Source: Betaproteobacteria bacterium (GTDB lineage: Bacteria > Pseudomonadota > Gammaproteobacteria > Burkholderiales > UBA6910). Taken from it: DNA of 64,000 bases. The position numbers and the translations under genes were made by a program. Location of the stretch: assembly GCA_016183615.1 (NCBI GenBank), contig JACPEG010000039.1, positions 1 through 64,000 on the forward strand, in the 5' to 3' direction. Shown here piece after piece: positions 1-8,189 of this stretch. The notes beneath the pieces are model-generated. The model was not told where the DNA came from, ran no database searches, and saw only the letters and a list, made by a program, of their open reading frames with translations. The stretch's first letter is position 1; each line of letters begins with the position of its first letter.

Positions 1-1
1 C

Positions 2-286
2 GATCTCGGACAACGCGCGCGGGGCGAGCTGTTCAAGCTGATGAACGCCCAGGCCGTGGAATGGCGGCGCAATCTGAAAGTCGCCTTCGAGGTTTCGGCG
101 CGGGCGATGCCGCCCGAAGCCGCTCCCGCGTTTGCGGCGGCGCGCCAGGCGGTGGAGAGCGTATTTTCCGGAACCTTCCCGGCCTGGGAGGCGGACGCCG
201 GGGCCGGGTCATCCGGCCCGCTCGACGCCGAAGCCAGGGCGCCGAGAACCGGCAGGAAAGCGGCGCCTCGCGGCAGGCCGGCCTGA
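2..286 (+). CDS. Phasin-like protein, C-terminal part
   Basis: This reading frame is open from the window edge to a TGA stop, so the N-terminus is missing. About 94 residues are visible: an amphipathic helical stretch (ELFKLMNAQAVEWRRN, then a helix ending near SGTFPAWE), followed by a disordered Ala/Gly/Arg-rich tail. Helical segments with an Ala-rich tail resemble the end of phasins, which coat polyhydroxyalkanoate granules, but no diagnostic motif is visible. An internal ATG at 41 is unlikely to be the start because the frame stays open upstream. The next gene is on the opposite strand and converges on it. Confidence 0.45.
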   Translation, partial: DLGQRARGELFKLMNAQAVEWRRNLKVAFEVSARAMPPEAAPAFAAARQAVESVFSGTFPAWEADAGAGSSGPLDAEARAPRTGRKAAPRGRPA

Positions 287-326
287 GCGCAGGAAGCCGG
301 AGCCAGTCCGGCGGCAGGACGCGGGC

Positions 327-1601
327 TCAGGGCTGCAGCGGCTGCCGTCTGGAGTAGGCCACGAACCGGGACGCCAGCGAGTCCTGGAGTGCGCGACGGA
401 TCAGCGCCCGGCCTTTCCCGGTCCCGTCGGATTCGAGCAGCGAGCGGTAGAATTCCGTGTAAAACGCATCCGGCTCCACCCGGATCTCGAACGCGAGATG
501 GGCGGCGCGAGGATGCAGCGCCTTGCGGTAGCCCACCACCCGTTCTTCATCCGGGGCGAGCCGGGTATCGGACAGCTCCCGGCTGAGATCCAGGGCCACG
601 GTGCGGCCGATGACATATTCCTGGGTTGTGGTCTCGAGGACCTTGCCATCCGCCGACTCCTGCCGGGTGCTGACGATCACCCGCGGCGTCACGTAAGTGG
701 GAAAATAGTGGCCGGTGCCGGTATTGCCGATCCGCAGTTCCGCGGCGACCTGCCCGGACTCGATCGTGACCGGCCCCGCAGTGACCGTGATTCCGCTATT
801 CGTCATTTGCGGATCGTGGATGCCGCGCCAGAGGTGCCGGCGCTCCGGCATGTGGCAGGACTGGCAGGCTCGTCCCTCGCGGGCGTGGCGGCTCGCCTTC
901 CATTCTTCGTAGGTGTTCTCCAGAAGCTTGCCGTTAAGCGCGTACTCGCCCTGCTCGAACTGATGGCAGGCCGCGCAGAAGCGCGAGTCCTCGAACGCGC
1001 CGCTCGCGCTCCACCCGCCGTGGGGAAAGCCGGCGGCGGATTGTGGCGCGCTGCCGTCCCGGCGCGGGGGACCGTAAACCCGGTAGCCGCGAAGGTGGCA
1101 GGACGCGCAGGCGAGACCGTGCGCATGAAGCGGCGGGACGGCGGTTTTCTGCGCCTGAGCCTCCATTTTCCGGGGAAGTGCCGCGAGGGCCGCGGCGAGA
1201 CTCTCCGCCTGTTCCTTGAGCGGAGCGTGACAGCGCAGGCAGTCCTGGTGCTGATCGAGGGCATCGGCCGGCATGTCCATGAGCTGGCCGAGCACGCCCG
1301 GCCCCATGGCGCGACTGTGCTGGCTGCTGCTCCAGTCGTCGTGCTGGGTGCGGTGACAGGCGCCGCAGTCCGCCGGGTTCAGCGATGCCTCGGAAGGGGC
1401 GTAACCGGCAGGCGGCGATCCCTGCGCCTGCAGGGGCCGCGACCAGTGGACCGCGAGAAACCGTTCCGCCGGCTCGCCCGCCAATGTGGCGGCGGGCGCC
1501 GGCGGATCGACGGACGGCTTGCAGCCTGCCGTCAGCGCGGCGAGCGAAGCGAAGGCAAGGATCCGGAGCAGGGACACAAACGGAAGGCCGATTCCATTCA
1601 T
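327..1601 (-). CDS. Five-heme c-type cytochrome lipoprotein (cytochrome c554-like)
   Basis: The 424-residue product starts with a lipoprotein signal peptide whose lipobox is LTAGC, so it should be anchored in the periplasm or outer membrane. Five CXXCH heme sites follow in order: CGACH, CLRCH, CASCH, CAACH and CQSCH. The context of the first (CHRTQHDDWSSSQHSRAM) is typical of the cytochrome c554 multiheme family. The C-terminal third has no heme motif and looks beta-rich. The role is presumably electron transfer; the partner is unknown. It lies 37 bp after the NPC-repeat cytochrome gene on the same strand, so the two are probably co-transcribed. The five-heme count is read directly from the sequence; enzymatic activity is not shown. 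Confidence 0.8.
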   Translation of the reverse strand: MNGIGLPFVSLLRILAFASLAALTAGCKPSVDPPAPAATLAGEPAERFLAVHWSRPLQAQGSPPAGYAPSEASLNPADCGACHRTQHDDWSSSQHSRAMGPGVLGQLMDMPADALDQHQDCLRCHAPLKEQAESLAAALAALPRKMEAQAQKTAVPPLHAHGLACASCHLRGYRVYGPPRRDGSAPQSAAGFPHGGWSASGAFEDSRFCAACHQFEQGEYALNGKLLENTYEEWKASRHAREGRACQSCHMPERRHLWRGIHDPQMTNSGITVTAGPVTIESGQVAAELRIGNTGTGHYFPTYVTPRVIVSTRQESADGKVLETTTQEYVIGRTVALDLSRELSDTRLAPDEERVVGYRKALHPRAAHLAFEIRVEPDAFYTEFYRSLLESDGTGKGRALIRRALQDSLASRFVAYSRRQPLQP

Positions 1602-1638
1602 GCCCCGATTTTATCCTATGCCTTGCCCTTCCCCGAGG

Positions 1639-2343
1639 TCAGCGCTTCGGAGCGCAGGGGTTCTTCGCAGCGCACGGGTTCTTCGCAGCGCACGGATTCT
1701 TTGCAGCGCAGGGGTTCTTCGCAGCGCACGGATTCTTCCCCGAGGCCATGCTCACCTTGAAGCCCTTCTGCACGTCCGCCGTGTAGGCCGTCAGCGCCGC
1801 GAGCTCCCGCGATTCCCACCCGAGTGGCTTCGCGGCCATCGGCATCACCATGCAGGCCTGCACCATTTCGTCCAGGTGGATCTTCTTCAGGCCCGCCTGT
1901 TCCTTGGCCATGACCACCGCGTGGGGGTAAGGCTTGGCAAAGGTGGCAGAGAACGCGGCGCCGCCCTGGTGGCAGGTGTTGCAGGACATGCCATTGGTGG
2001 AGAGCTTGGTGTCGTTCCACAGCTTTTCGCCTTCCTTGGCGAGCTGCTTGTGGTCGCCCTTCATGAGCTTGGTCCCGCCAGGGCGGGTAATGAGCTTGGG
2101 ATCGATCTTGCCGCCCGCCGCGCACGGATTTTTGGCAGCGCAGGGATTTTTGGCAGCGCAGGGGTTCTTTGCCGCGCACGGGTTCTTGGCCTTGGCGGCG
2201 CAAGGATTGCAGGGATTCTTCTTGGCGCTCTTGGGCGTGCAAGGATTACACGGATTGGCGGCCTGGGCCGCCGGCAGACCCACGGCCATGGCGAGCAGCC
2301 CGGCGAGAAGCGGGGCGACGGTTCGGGTCAGTTGCGGTTTCAT
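1639..2343 (-). CDS. Cytochrome c flanked by NPC(AAK) cysteine repeats
   Basis: 234 residues. The start is the ATG at 2343, preceded by AAAGGAG; the frame stays open upstream only because it runs through repeats of the neighbouring gene. Order: Sec signal peptide ending AAQA; a segment with eight NPC triplets, most followed by AAK; a single-heme domain (CNTCH near residue 126, with MVMPM as a possible source of the distal Met ligand); then five more NPCAAK units to the C-terminus. There are 16 cysteines, of which only two sit in the heme motif. It should be periplasmic. The heme domain implies electron transfer; the repeats could bind metal or form disulfides, but nothing proves this. Spacing to the upstream repeat protein is 14 bp. 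Confidence 0.8.
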   Translation of the reverse strand: MKPQLTRTVAPLLAGLLAMAVGLPAAQAANPCNPCTPKSAKKNPCNPCAAKAKNPCAAKNPCAAKNPCAAKNPCAAGGKIDPKLITRPGGTKLMKGDHKQLAKEGEKLWNDTKLSTNGMSCNTCHQGGAAFSATFAKPYPHAVVMAKEQAGLKKIHLDEMVQACMVMPMAAKPLGWESRELAALTAYTADVQKGFKVSMASGKNPCAAKNPCAAKNPCAAKNPCAAKNPCAPKR

Positions 2344-2357
2344 GGTTGTCTCCTTTG

Positions 2358-2510
2358 CTATTTCTTCGGGGCGCACGGGTTCTTCGCCGCGCACGGGTTC
2401 TTCGCCGCGCACGGGTTCTTCGCCGCGCACGGGTTCTTCGCCGCGCACGGATTCTTGGCAGCGCACGGATTTTTTGCGGCGCAGGGGTTCTTCGCCGCGC
2501 AGGGGTTGCA
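2358..2510 (-). repeat. 18-bp tandem repeats encoding NPCAAK
   Basis: On the plus strand the unit reads approximately ttcttcgccgcgcacggg, an 18-bp unit repeated about eight times with few changes, in frame with the minus-strand protein. Further arrays of the same unit lie in the adjacent cytochrome gene at about 1645-1735 and 2118-2185. Near-identical units in two neighbouring genes point to slippage or gene conversion and make copy number likely to vary. Confidence 0.85.
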
Positions 2511-2693
2511 GGGGTTCGCTTTCTTCTTGGCTTTCGCGCCCTTGGCCGCGCAGGGGTTGCAGGGGTTCTTCGCGGCGCTCTTGGGCGCGCAGGGATTACA
2601 CGGATTGGCCGCGTGCGCGGGCAGCGCGCTGAGAGTCAGACCCAGTGCGGCGGCGAGCGCGGCAGCGGCGGCTCGGTTGGTTTGCAGTTTCAT
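2358..2693 (-). CDS. Small exported cysteine-rich NPC(AAK)-repeat protein
   Basis: 111 residues: a signal peptide ending PAHA, then almost nothing but NPC motifs. Three NPCNPC doublets are separated by short Lys/Ala linkers, followed by a run of NPCAAK hexapeptides ending NPCAPKK. I count 13 cysteines, all in NPC triplets, and no CXXCH, so it is not a cytochrome. GGAGG precedes the ATG. It is the first gene of a likely three-gene minus-strand operon with the repeat-bearing cytochrome and the five-heme lipoprotein, which suggests a shared periplasmic redox or metal-binding role (inference). I do not recognise a named family. Confidence 0.75.
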   Translation of the reverse strand: MKLQTNRAAAAALAAALGLTLSALPAHAANPCNPCAPKSAAKNPCNPCAAKGAKAKKKANPCNPCAAKNPCAAKNPCAAKNPCAAKNPCAAKNPCAAKNPCAAKNPCAPKK

Positions 2694-2841
2694 GGTGCCT
2701 CCTTGGAAAGATTTCGAGAGATGAACACGCCTTGGACTATTGTTGCGTCTTCCGGCAGCTTGTTACGGCGGATGCCGCCTTGGGCAACGCAGCGTTGCGC
2801 GACGCATCGCTGCACCGTTAGTCGCGGAAATCCGCTTGCCC

Positions 2842-5160
2842 TTACACACTGGCGGTGCCCGTTTTCGCAACCGGGCGGATCCGGGACCCGGACAACGGCG
2901 CCCCGGTCATCAGGGCCGGAAAGTCGTGGGCGGGAACCGGCCGGCTGATGACATAGCCCTGGATCTCGTCACATCCCGCCGCGGCCAGGAAATCCGACTG
3001 CTCCCAGGTTTCAACCCCCTCGGCGATTACCCTGAGCCCCAGCCCGTGCCCGAGGGTGATCACCGCGCGCGCAATCGCCGCATCGTTGGGATCGTGGGGA
3101 AGGTTGCGGACGAAGGAGCCGTCGAGCTTGAGCTTGTGGATCGGGAGGCGCTGCAAATAGCTCATGGAGGAATACCCGGTGCCGAAATCGTCGATCGCAA
3201 GCCGCACCCCCATCCGCTTGAGCTCGGCGAGTACCGCGATGGTGCGCTCCACGTCCTGCATGGCCACCGATTCCGTGATTTCGAGTTCCAGGCATTGCGG
3301 CTTGAGACCGGACTCGCGCAATACCCGGGTTACGGTCCCCGGGAGCGTTGCGGCCGTGAGCTGGTGTGCCGAAACATTCACCGCCACCACCAGTTCCTCC
3401 GGGCGCGAATCCATCCATTTCCTGGCCTGGCGGCAGGCGGCGTCGAGCACGTGCTCGCCGATTTCCAGGATCAGTCCGCTTTCTTCCGCCACCGGAATGA
3501 ACTCGGCGGGGCTGACGAGACCACGGACGGGATGGCGCCACCGTACCAGCGCTTCCGCGCCCACGACCCGGCCCGTTCTCAGGTCCATCTGGGGTTGATA
3601 GTGCACCTCGAATTCCTCCCGTTCCAGGGCGTGACGGAGCGCTCCCTCCGTTTCCAGACGCCTGACCGCGCGCTCGGCCATTTCCGCCGCGTACGGGTGA
3701 TAGCCGTTGCCCCCGGTGCGGCTTACCGCGTGCATGGCGCTATCCGCGTTCCGGACCAGGGTGAAGGGATCCTGTGCGTCTGCCGGGAACAGGCTGCTGC
3801 CGATGCTGTAGGTCAGGAAATACTCCCGACCGTCCACCCGAACCGGCCGGCGCGACGCCTCCAGCACCGCCTCCGCCAGGCGGACCGGGGAAGAAGGCCG
3901 GTCGGCAAGGGACGTCAGGATCGCGAATTGCTCCCCATCAAACCGGTACAGTGCGCCCTGCGAGGCGAGGAGGGGGCTGTCCGCAATCAGCGCCGCCAGG
4001 GATTCCGCCGCGGCCTGCAGAACGCGATCCGCCACCCCGCGCCCGAGACTGTCGATGATGAGGTAGAACCGGTCGATGGTCAGCAGAAGAACCGCTCCGC
4101 CCGCCGCCGAAGCGCCGTTCGCGAGGAGTTCCCTCACCTGTTCCTGGAACTTGTGCCGGTTGGGCAAGCCCGTGAGGGCGTCGTGATAGGCGTGATGGAT
4201 GAGTCTGGCCTCGGCCCGTTTGCGGTCGGTGATGTCCGACAGGTAGGTATGAAAAACCTCGAAATCGGGCAGAAAATGGATGCCGCAGCCGAAGCTGCGA
4301 TCGGCGAGCGAATACTCCCAGTGTTCATAGCCGCCGCCCGCCTGCCGCAGGCGCTCGAGGCGCTGCTCCAGGTTCTCGGGCAGCAGGTCCCGGGCCGAGA
4401 GCGATGTGAGGCCCATCTGGCGCACCATTTCCCGGGCTCCCGGATTGGCGTAGGCGACGATGCCGTCGGGCCCGAGGCTCAGCACCGGGTTGGGATTGCG
4501 CTCGGGGAACATGGCGAGCCGCCGCCGCGCGGCGACTTCGTCCAGGTAGGCATTGAAGTAGTGGCCTGCCACCAGCACCACCAGGAACAGCGCGCCGCTG
4601 AAGGAGGCCACCACCACCACGATGCGGATCACCTGGCTGCGGGACTGCTGGCCCTGGGTTCTGACCCGCTTCTGCATGCCGTCCACCAGGTCGTCCAGCT
4701 CCTGGTTGATGCTGGCGCAGGCGTTGCTGATCTGCCGGATGAGCTGCTCCGCCTTCGAACCGTCCACGGGGCGGCTCGCGAGCGTCAGGTCGAGCTCCCG
4801 CGCCAGCGCCTTGATCTGGGCGTGGCGCGCGCTGATGTCGGCGAAGGATCGTCCCCCGGGGAAAGCCGTTTGCACGACCTCGAAACCCTCCTCGATTCTG
4901 CCGTTGACCGATTCCATGCGCGCCAGGTAGCGCTGGCGATTTCCGGACACGTAGTATTCGTAGAGAATCGGCTCCAGCTCGATCACGTCCGCCTTGAGGC
5001 CGGAGATCGTCTTCAGCGCGGGAAGATCTTCGTTCACCAGCCGATCGGTGGCGTCCATGACACGGCCGCCGAAGAAATAGGTCAGCCCGGAAAGCAGCAG
5101 CCCCACGCCCAAAACCAGCGCGTGGAGCGCGACGATGCGCGTTCTTGCGAGCAGGTTCAT
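2842..5160 (-). CDS. Membrane PAS-GGDEF-EAL protein, probable c-di-GMP phosphodiesterase
   Basis: 772 residues. An N-terminal membrane helix, a periplasmic four-helix-like sensor region (about 30-180) and a second helix are followed by a PAS domain (about 210-310), a GGDEF-like domain (about 320-490) and an EAL domain (about 505-755). The GGDEF signature is degraded to DGEQF near residue 406, so cyclase activity is unlikely. The EAL domain keeps its key elements: EAL in GAEALVRW near 534, the DDFGTGYSS loop and EGVET. The expected reaction is hydrolysis of c-di-GMP to pGpG, which would lower the signal that MshE (33 kb) reads. It follows the ECF sigma/DUF3379 pair on the same strand after 37 bp and may be co-transcribed. 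Confidence 0.85.
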   Translation of the reverse strand: MNLLARTRIVALHALVLGVGLLLSGLTYFFGGRVMDATDRLVNEDLPALKTISGLKADVIELEPILYEYYVSGNRQRYLARMESVNGRIEEGFEVVQTAFPGGRSFADISARHAQIKALARELDLTLASRPVDGSKAEQLIRQISNACASINQELDDLVDGMQKRVRTQGQQSRSQVIRIVVVVASFSGALFLVVLVAGHYFNAYLDEVAARRRLAMFPERNPNPVLSLGPDGIVAYANPGAREMVRQMGLTSLSARDLLPENLEQRLERLRQAGGGYEHWEYSLADRSFGCGIHFLPDFEVFHTYLSDITDRKRAEARLIHHAYHDALTGLPNRHKFQEQVRELLANGASAAGGAVLLLTIDRFYLIIDSLGRGVADRVLQAAAESLAALIADSPLLASQGALYRFDGEQFAILTSLADRPSSPVRLAEAVLEASRRPVRVDGREYFLTYSIGSSLFPADAQDPFTLVRNADSAMHAVSRTGGNGYHPYAAEMAERAVRRLETEGALRHALEREEFEVHYQPQMDLRTGRVVGAEALVRWRHPVRGLVSPAEFIPVAEESGLILEIGEHVLDAACRQARKWMDSRPEELVVAVNVSAHQLTAATLPGTVTRVLRESGLKPQCLELEITESVAMQDVERTIAVLAELKRMGVRLAIDDFGTGYSSMSYLQRLPIHKLKLDGSFVRNLPHDPNDAAIARAVITLGHGLGLRVIAEGVETWEQSDFLAAAGCDEIQGYVISRPVPAHDFPALMTGAPLSGSRIRPVAKTGTASV

Positions 5161-5197
5161 GGTCCACGTTCGGAGGGCATCGCGTGCCGCCGTTCGA

Positions 5198-5878
5198 TTA
5201 CAGGGCCTGACGGAGGAGCAGCCGTTCGATATTGTTCGCCGCGCTCCTGCTGGAAGCGATGACCGCGATGCTGCCTTGTCCCGCCGGGGCGGCCACCGCG
5301 CTCAGTCCGCGCGTCGAGGTGACCATCCGCGACGCGAGCGGGTTTCCCGGCATGAGCAGCAACGTGGCCTTGCCATAGGCCGTATCGACAACCAGGTGGT
5401 AGGCGGTGCCGCCGCTGAACGGGCAGGCGCCTTCATAACGAACCTGGCCGAGACTTCCCGGCAGGGCGATTCCCAGCCGGCCGAGAACCCGCGTCCGCAG
5501 GGCCAGGTCAGTCGGCTTTGCGGTCGCGAATTCGTGGTCTTCGTCGTCGAGGACATGGGCGATCGCCGCGCGCGCCAGGTCGTCCGACCCGACCAGGGAG
5601 GGCGCCAGAAACGCGATTCCGACCGCCAGCACCAGGCTCGCCGCAAGCGCCAGCCAGGTACGGCGGGCCGGCCGCCCCAGGCGGTGGCTCAGCAGGATCC
5701 GGTCGGCCAGGCCGTCCGGGACCGGCACCCGCGCCGCCGCGTCCAGTTCGCGCTCCATTTCGGCGATCCTGGCGGCAAACTCCGCACACCCGGGGCATTC
5801 CGCCCGGTGACCGGCCGCGTCGGGACTCGGCCGATGGGGATCCGCCAGCAACTGGCGGCGAAATTCCAGACAGTTCAT
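5198..5878 (-). CDS. DUF3379 membrane protein, probable anti-sigma factor
   Basis: 226 residues beginning MNCLEFRRQLLADPH with an HxxCxxC element (HRAECPGC) near residue 25, like zinc-binding anti-sigma domains. One membrane helix (about 85-105) and a roughly 120-residue exported part follow. This layout matches the DUF3379 family, usually found next to ECF sigma factors. The ATG overlaps the sigma stop codon by four bases (ATGA), so translation is coupled. It probably holds the sigma factor at the membrane until a periplasmic signal arrives; that role is inferred from gene position and layout. Confidence 0.75.
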   Translation of the reverse strand: MNCLEFRRQLLADPHRPSPDAAGHRAECPGCAEFAARIAEMERELDAAARVPVPDGLADRILLSHRLGRPARRTWLALAASLVLAVGIAFLAPSLVGSDDLARAAIAHVLDDEDHEFATAKPTDLALRTRVLGRLGIALPGSLGQVRYEGACPFSGGTAYHLVVDTAYGKATLLLMPGNPLASRMVTSTRGLSAVAAPAGQGSIAVIASSRSAANNIERLLLRQAL

Positions 5879-6396
5879 CGTACCCGCTCCATCGAACGTT
5901 TTTCCGGCTCCATCAGCTTGCGCATCGCGTTGCGTGCGCGGCTGACCCGCTTCATGATCACCTGCTCGCTCAACTCCAGCATCTGGCCGATCTCGGCGCA
6001 GCTGAAACCGCCCACCACCTGCAGCAGCAATGGCTCCCGGTAACCTTCGGGAAGCGACTGCAGCGCCTCGCGCATTTCGAGCGAGAACTGCACGCTGCTT
6101 TCCACGGCGATCGGCAGATCCTCCAGGTCCACGTCCTCGATCTCGACGCGCTTGCGCTCGTACAGCCGGGCATGCTCGTTGCGCAGGATCGAGAACAGCC
6201 AGTGCTTGATTGCCTTTTCGTCGCGCAGGGACTGCCAGCTCTTCCATGCCCGGGAATAGGTTTCCTGCACCAGGTCCTCGGCCACGAAGCGGTCCCGGCA
6301 AAGCCAGTAGGCGAAACGATAAAGGTCGCCGGAATGGGCCCGCACCATGGTCTCGAACTGCGACCGGTTGCCCTCCAATAGCCGGGTAATACCCAT
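5875..6396 (-). CDS. ECF-family RNA polymerase sigma factor
   Basis: 173 residues with sigma region 2 (FAYWLCRDRFVAEDLVQETYSRAW, split here as about residues 28-50) and region 4 (about 112-160, including LPEGYREPLLL and a helix-turn-helix with SCAEIGQMLELSE). No region 3 and no N-terminal extension, as expected for an ECF factor. A purine-rich GGAGAGGGG precedes the ATG. The downstream DUF3379 gene overlaps it by four bases. A promoter-like motif about 85 bp upstream is repeated with identical spacing ahead of the gene at 7870-8136, which suggests autoregulation and a small local regulon. Confidence 0.9.
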   Translation of the reverse strand: MGITRLLEGNRSQFETMVRAHSGDLYRFAYWLCRDRFVAEDLVQETYSRAWKSWQSLRDEKAIKHWLFSILRNEHARLYERKRVEIEDVDLEDLPIAVESSVQFSLEMREALQSLPEGYREPLLLQVVGGFSCAEIGQMLELSEQVIMKRVSRARNAMRKLMEPEKRSMERVR

Positions 6397-6478
6397 ATCC
6401 CCTCTCCGTTTAGGTATTTCGAACCGCGGCTTGCAGCGGACCGCAGCGCGGGCGCTAAACCGAAACCTGCCCGTTGCC

Positions 6479-6511
6479 TATTAGACCGGGCCGGGGGCCG
6501 AAACCTGACAT
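6479..6511 (-). promoter_or_regulatory. Putative ECF-type promoter (CAGGTT-N15-GTCTAA)
   Basis: Read on the minus strand, CAGGTT is followed after 15 bases by GTCTAA, about 85 bp ahead of the ECF sigma start. The same two blocks at the same spacing occur at 8190-8220 ahead of another minus-strand gene. A GTCTAA-like -10 fits ECF promoters in general, but assignment to this particular sigma factor is inference. Confidence 0.5.
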
Positions 6512-6613
6512 CGAGTTGGGGAGAACTCGGGCCGCTCAGAATTAACAAATCTAAATCAGATTGTTACGTTAATTCCGGTCGGCCGGAACGGCAGACGGGC
6601 GGGGGGCCGTCGA

Positions 6614-7423
6614 TCAGGCGGATTCCGCAACTTTCGGGTCTGCACGGGGGAGGTCTCCCCACTTCAGGAACCGGTAGTCGAACCCGTCTTCGATCGTGGG
6701 CTTGACCACCCGGAAGTAGGGAGAAATGTCGAAATCCCGGGGCGCGAACAGGCTGTGGTGGCGGATCTGGAGAATTTCCTCGTAACAGGGGTCGCATTCG
6801 GAGTCCGGGCCACCCGGAACGGTCTGAACGCTGACCTGCGGCAGGATGGGGTACCGGATCGACTGGAAAGCCTGCGCGATGAGGGTCGAGCACACGGCCC
6901 GGGTGGGTTCACCGCTTCCCAAAGCCAGCAGGCGCCGCCGCCAGCGGGTGGGCACCGGCGGCGTGGGGAGAAGGTAGCGGGCCAGGTCCACCACGTTTTT
7001 CAGGTCGTAGGTGTAACCGAGCCGGGAAACCGCGAACCGGACCACCTGTTCGATGTCGCGGCTGCTGAGTCCAACGGGCCGGCAGATGCGGGTGTGCATC
7101 GAGGCGTACCGGCTCAAGGGCACCGCCCAGACCCCGTGCACGATGTCCGCCTCGATGAGCACCGGCGGGTCGGGCTCCCCTTCCTTCCCGAGGACGTTCC
7201 CCACGCACAACGCGGCATGGGACCAGGTCGACTGGGTGAGGTACTTGATCGCCGTGCTGATGCGGGTGTTGCCTTCCACCAGCAATACATCCCCGGGGCG
7301 GATCGTCGCCGTGAGTTTCTCGGGATCGCTGGTCGCTGCCGGGACATAGTGGCTGACCGGCGCGCTGAGGTAGCGTGCGAGCCAGCGTCCGAGGAAAGCG
7401 AGCACCGGGCCTGCGGCGTTCAT
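6614..7423 (-). CDS. YiiX-like permuted papain-fold (C92/NlpC-P60 superfamily) enzyme
   Basis: 269 residues. The circularly permuted papain-fold elements are visible in order: PGDVLLVEGNTRISTAIKYLTQ, here about residues 43-64; the histidine in STWSHAALCVG (about 67-77); LIEADIVHGV; and the nucleophilic Cys in AVCSTLIAQAFQ (about 178-189). This matches YaeF/YiiX-like proteins, thought to be amidases or proteases acting on lipids or peptidoglycan; the substrate is unknown. GGGAGA lies 8 bases ahead of the ATG. No clear signal peptide is present, only a hydrophobic N-terminal stretch. Confidence 0.75.
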   Translation of the reverse strand: MNAAGPVLAFLGRWLARYLSAPVSHYVPAATSDPEKLTATIRPGDVLLVEGNTRISTAIKYLTQSTWSHAALCVGNVLGKEGEPDPPVLIEADIVHGVWAVPLSRYASMHTRICRPVGLSSRDIEQVVRFAVSRLGYTYDLKNVVDLARYLLPTPPVPTRWRRRLLALGSGEPTRAVCSTLIAQAFQSIRYPILPQVSVQTVPGGPDSECDPCYEEILQIRHHSLFAPRDFDISPYFRVVKPTIEDGFDYRFLKWGDLPRADPKVAESA

Positions 7424-7508
7424 TCCGACGTTCTCCCTTCAATGACATCCCCGGCGCGGCGCGCCGGGGGCGTACCCCCGGCCGCGCGATCCGAGGCTGC
7501 GACCTGCC

Positions 7509-7697
7509 TCAGCCGGCGCGGTGGGCGGTGTCACGGAAACCACTCGCCTGGGTGGTCGCCGGTCCTTTTTCATTCCCATTATTGAGCGCGGTTCCGGAGC
7601 TGGGCAAGGACCCGGTGGCCGAGGCGACCTGCCGGGTGGCCCGGGACACCGAATCGCGGTGCTCGTGGACCAACGTGCGTTTTGTATCCTGCTCCAT
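7509..7697 (-). CDS. Small hypothetical protein (62 aa)
   Basis: A short frame starting MEQDTKRTLVHEHRDSVSR with an AAGGAG ribosome-binding site 8 bases before the ATG. The strong site is the main reason to call it, and it fixes this start over an upstream in-frame ATG. The product is hydrophilic, rich in Ser, Thr and Ala, with no cysteine and no membrane segment. A GC-rich hairpin (about 7449-7469) follows the gene but has no T-run. The family is not recognised. Confidence 0.5.
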   Translation of the reverse strand: MEQDTKRTLVHEHRDSVSRATRQVASATGSLPSSGTALNNGNEKGPATTQASGFRDTAHRAG

Positions 7698-7869
7698 GGG
7701 AGGGCTCCTTGCCGAAGTGGGTGGCGGAATCGCCACATGACTTCACCGAGCCGGCCGGTACCCCAGCCCGAGGCGGGCGCGCCGCGTTCCGGCAGTGCCA
7801 AAACCTCTCTGCGGGCACGGCACGGATGCGTCGGGCGTCGCGACGGGCTGCGGCGGCCCGGACGCGGGG

Positions 7870-8136
7870 TTACGGCGTCCGAATGGTCAGCCCATCGCTG
7901 CCGTTGGTCTGCTTGGCGGCAGTCCGAATGGATTCGGCTTTGCGGCCGGCGAGGCCTTGTTTATCGCTGTCCCGGTCCCCCTGCATCACGCAGTTGATCG
8001 GTTCTCCGTTGACGAGCTTGCTCGCGAAATGCGGATCGTCGTGGCACGCCTGGGCGGCGTGCAGCGGAGTTGTCACGGCGAACAGCGCGGCGGCGACTCC
8101 GATCAGCGCGGGTACCTGAAGCATTCGAGCGTTCAT
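7870..8136 (-). CDS. Small periplasmic protein, possibly ECF-controlled
   Basis: 88 residues with a good Sec signal peptide (hydrophobic core ALIGVAAALFAVTT, cleavage after PLHA), leaving about 60 residues with two cysteines (QACHDD and INCVMQ) that may pair. GAGGAGA sits 8 bases ahead of the ATG. A CAGGTT-N15-GTCTAG element about 54 bp upstream matches the one ahead of the ECF sigma gene at 6396, so it may respond to envelope stress through that sigma factor. No family recognised. Confidence 0.6.
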   Translation of the reverse strand: MNARMLQVPALIGVAAALFAVTTPLHAAQACHDDPHFASKLVNGEPINCVMQGDRDSDKQGLAGRKAESIRTAAKQTNGSDGLTIRTP

Positions 8137-8189
8137 GACATGTCTCCTCGGTTAGGTTGATCGATATCGATGGTTGCCCATCTGCCGAA

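Noticed and set aside
1639..2520. Regular repeats resembling a CRISPR array
   Set aside because: The units are contiguous 18-mers with no spacers and are in frame with exported proteins.
2740..5262. Long plus-strand frame opposite the EAL protein
   Set aside because: Shadow of the PAS/GGDEF/EAL gene; biased composition only.
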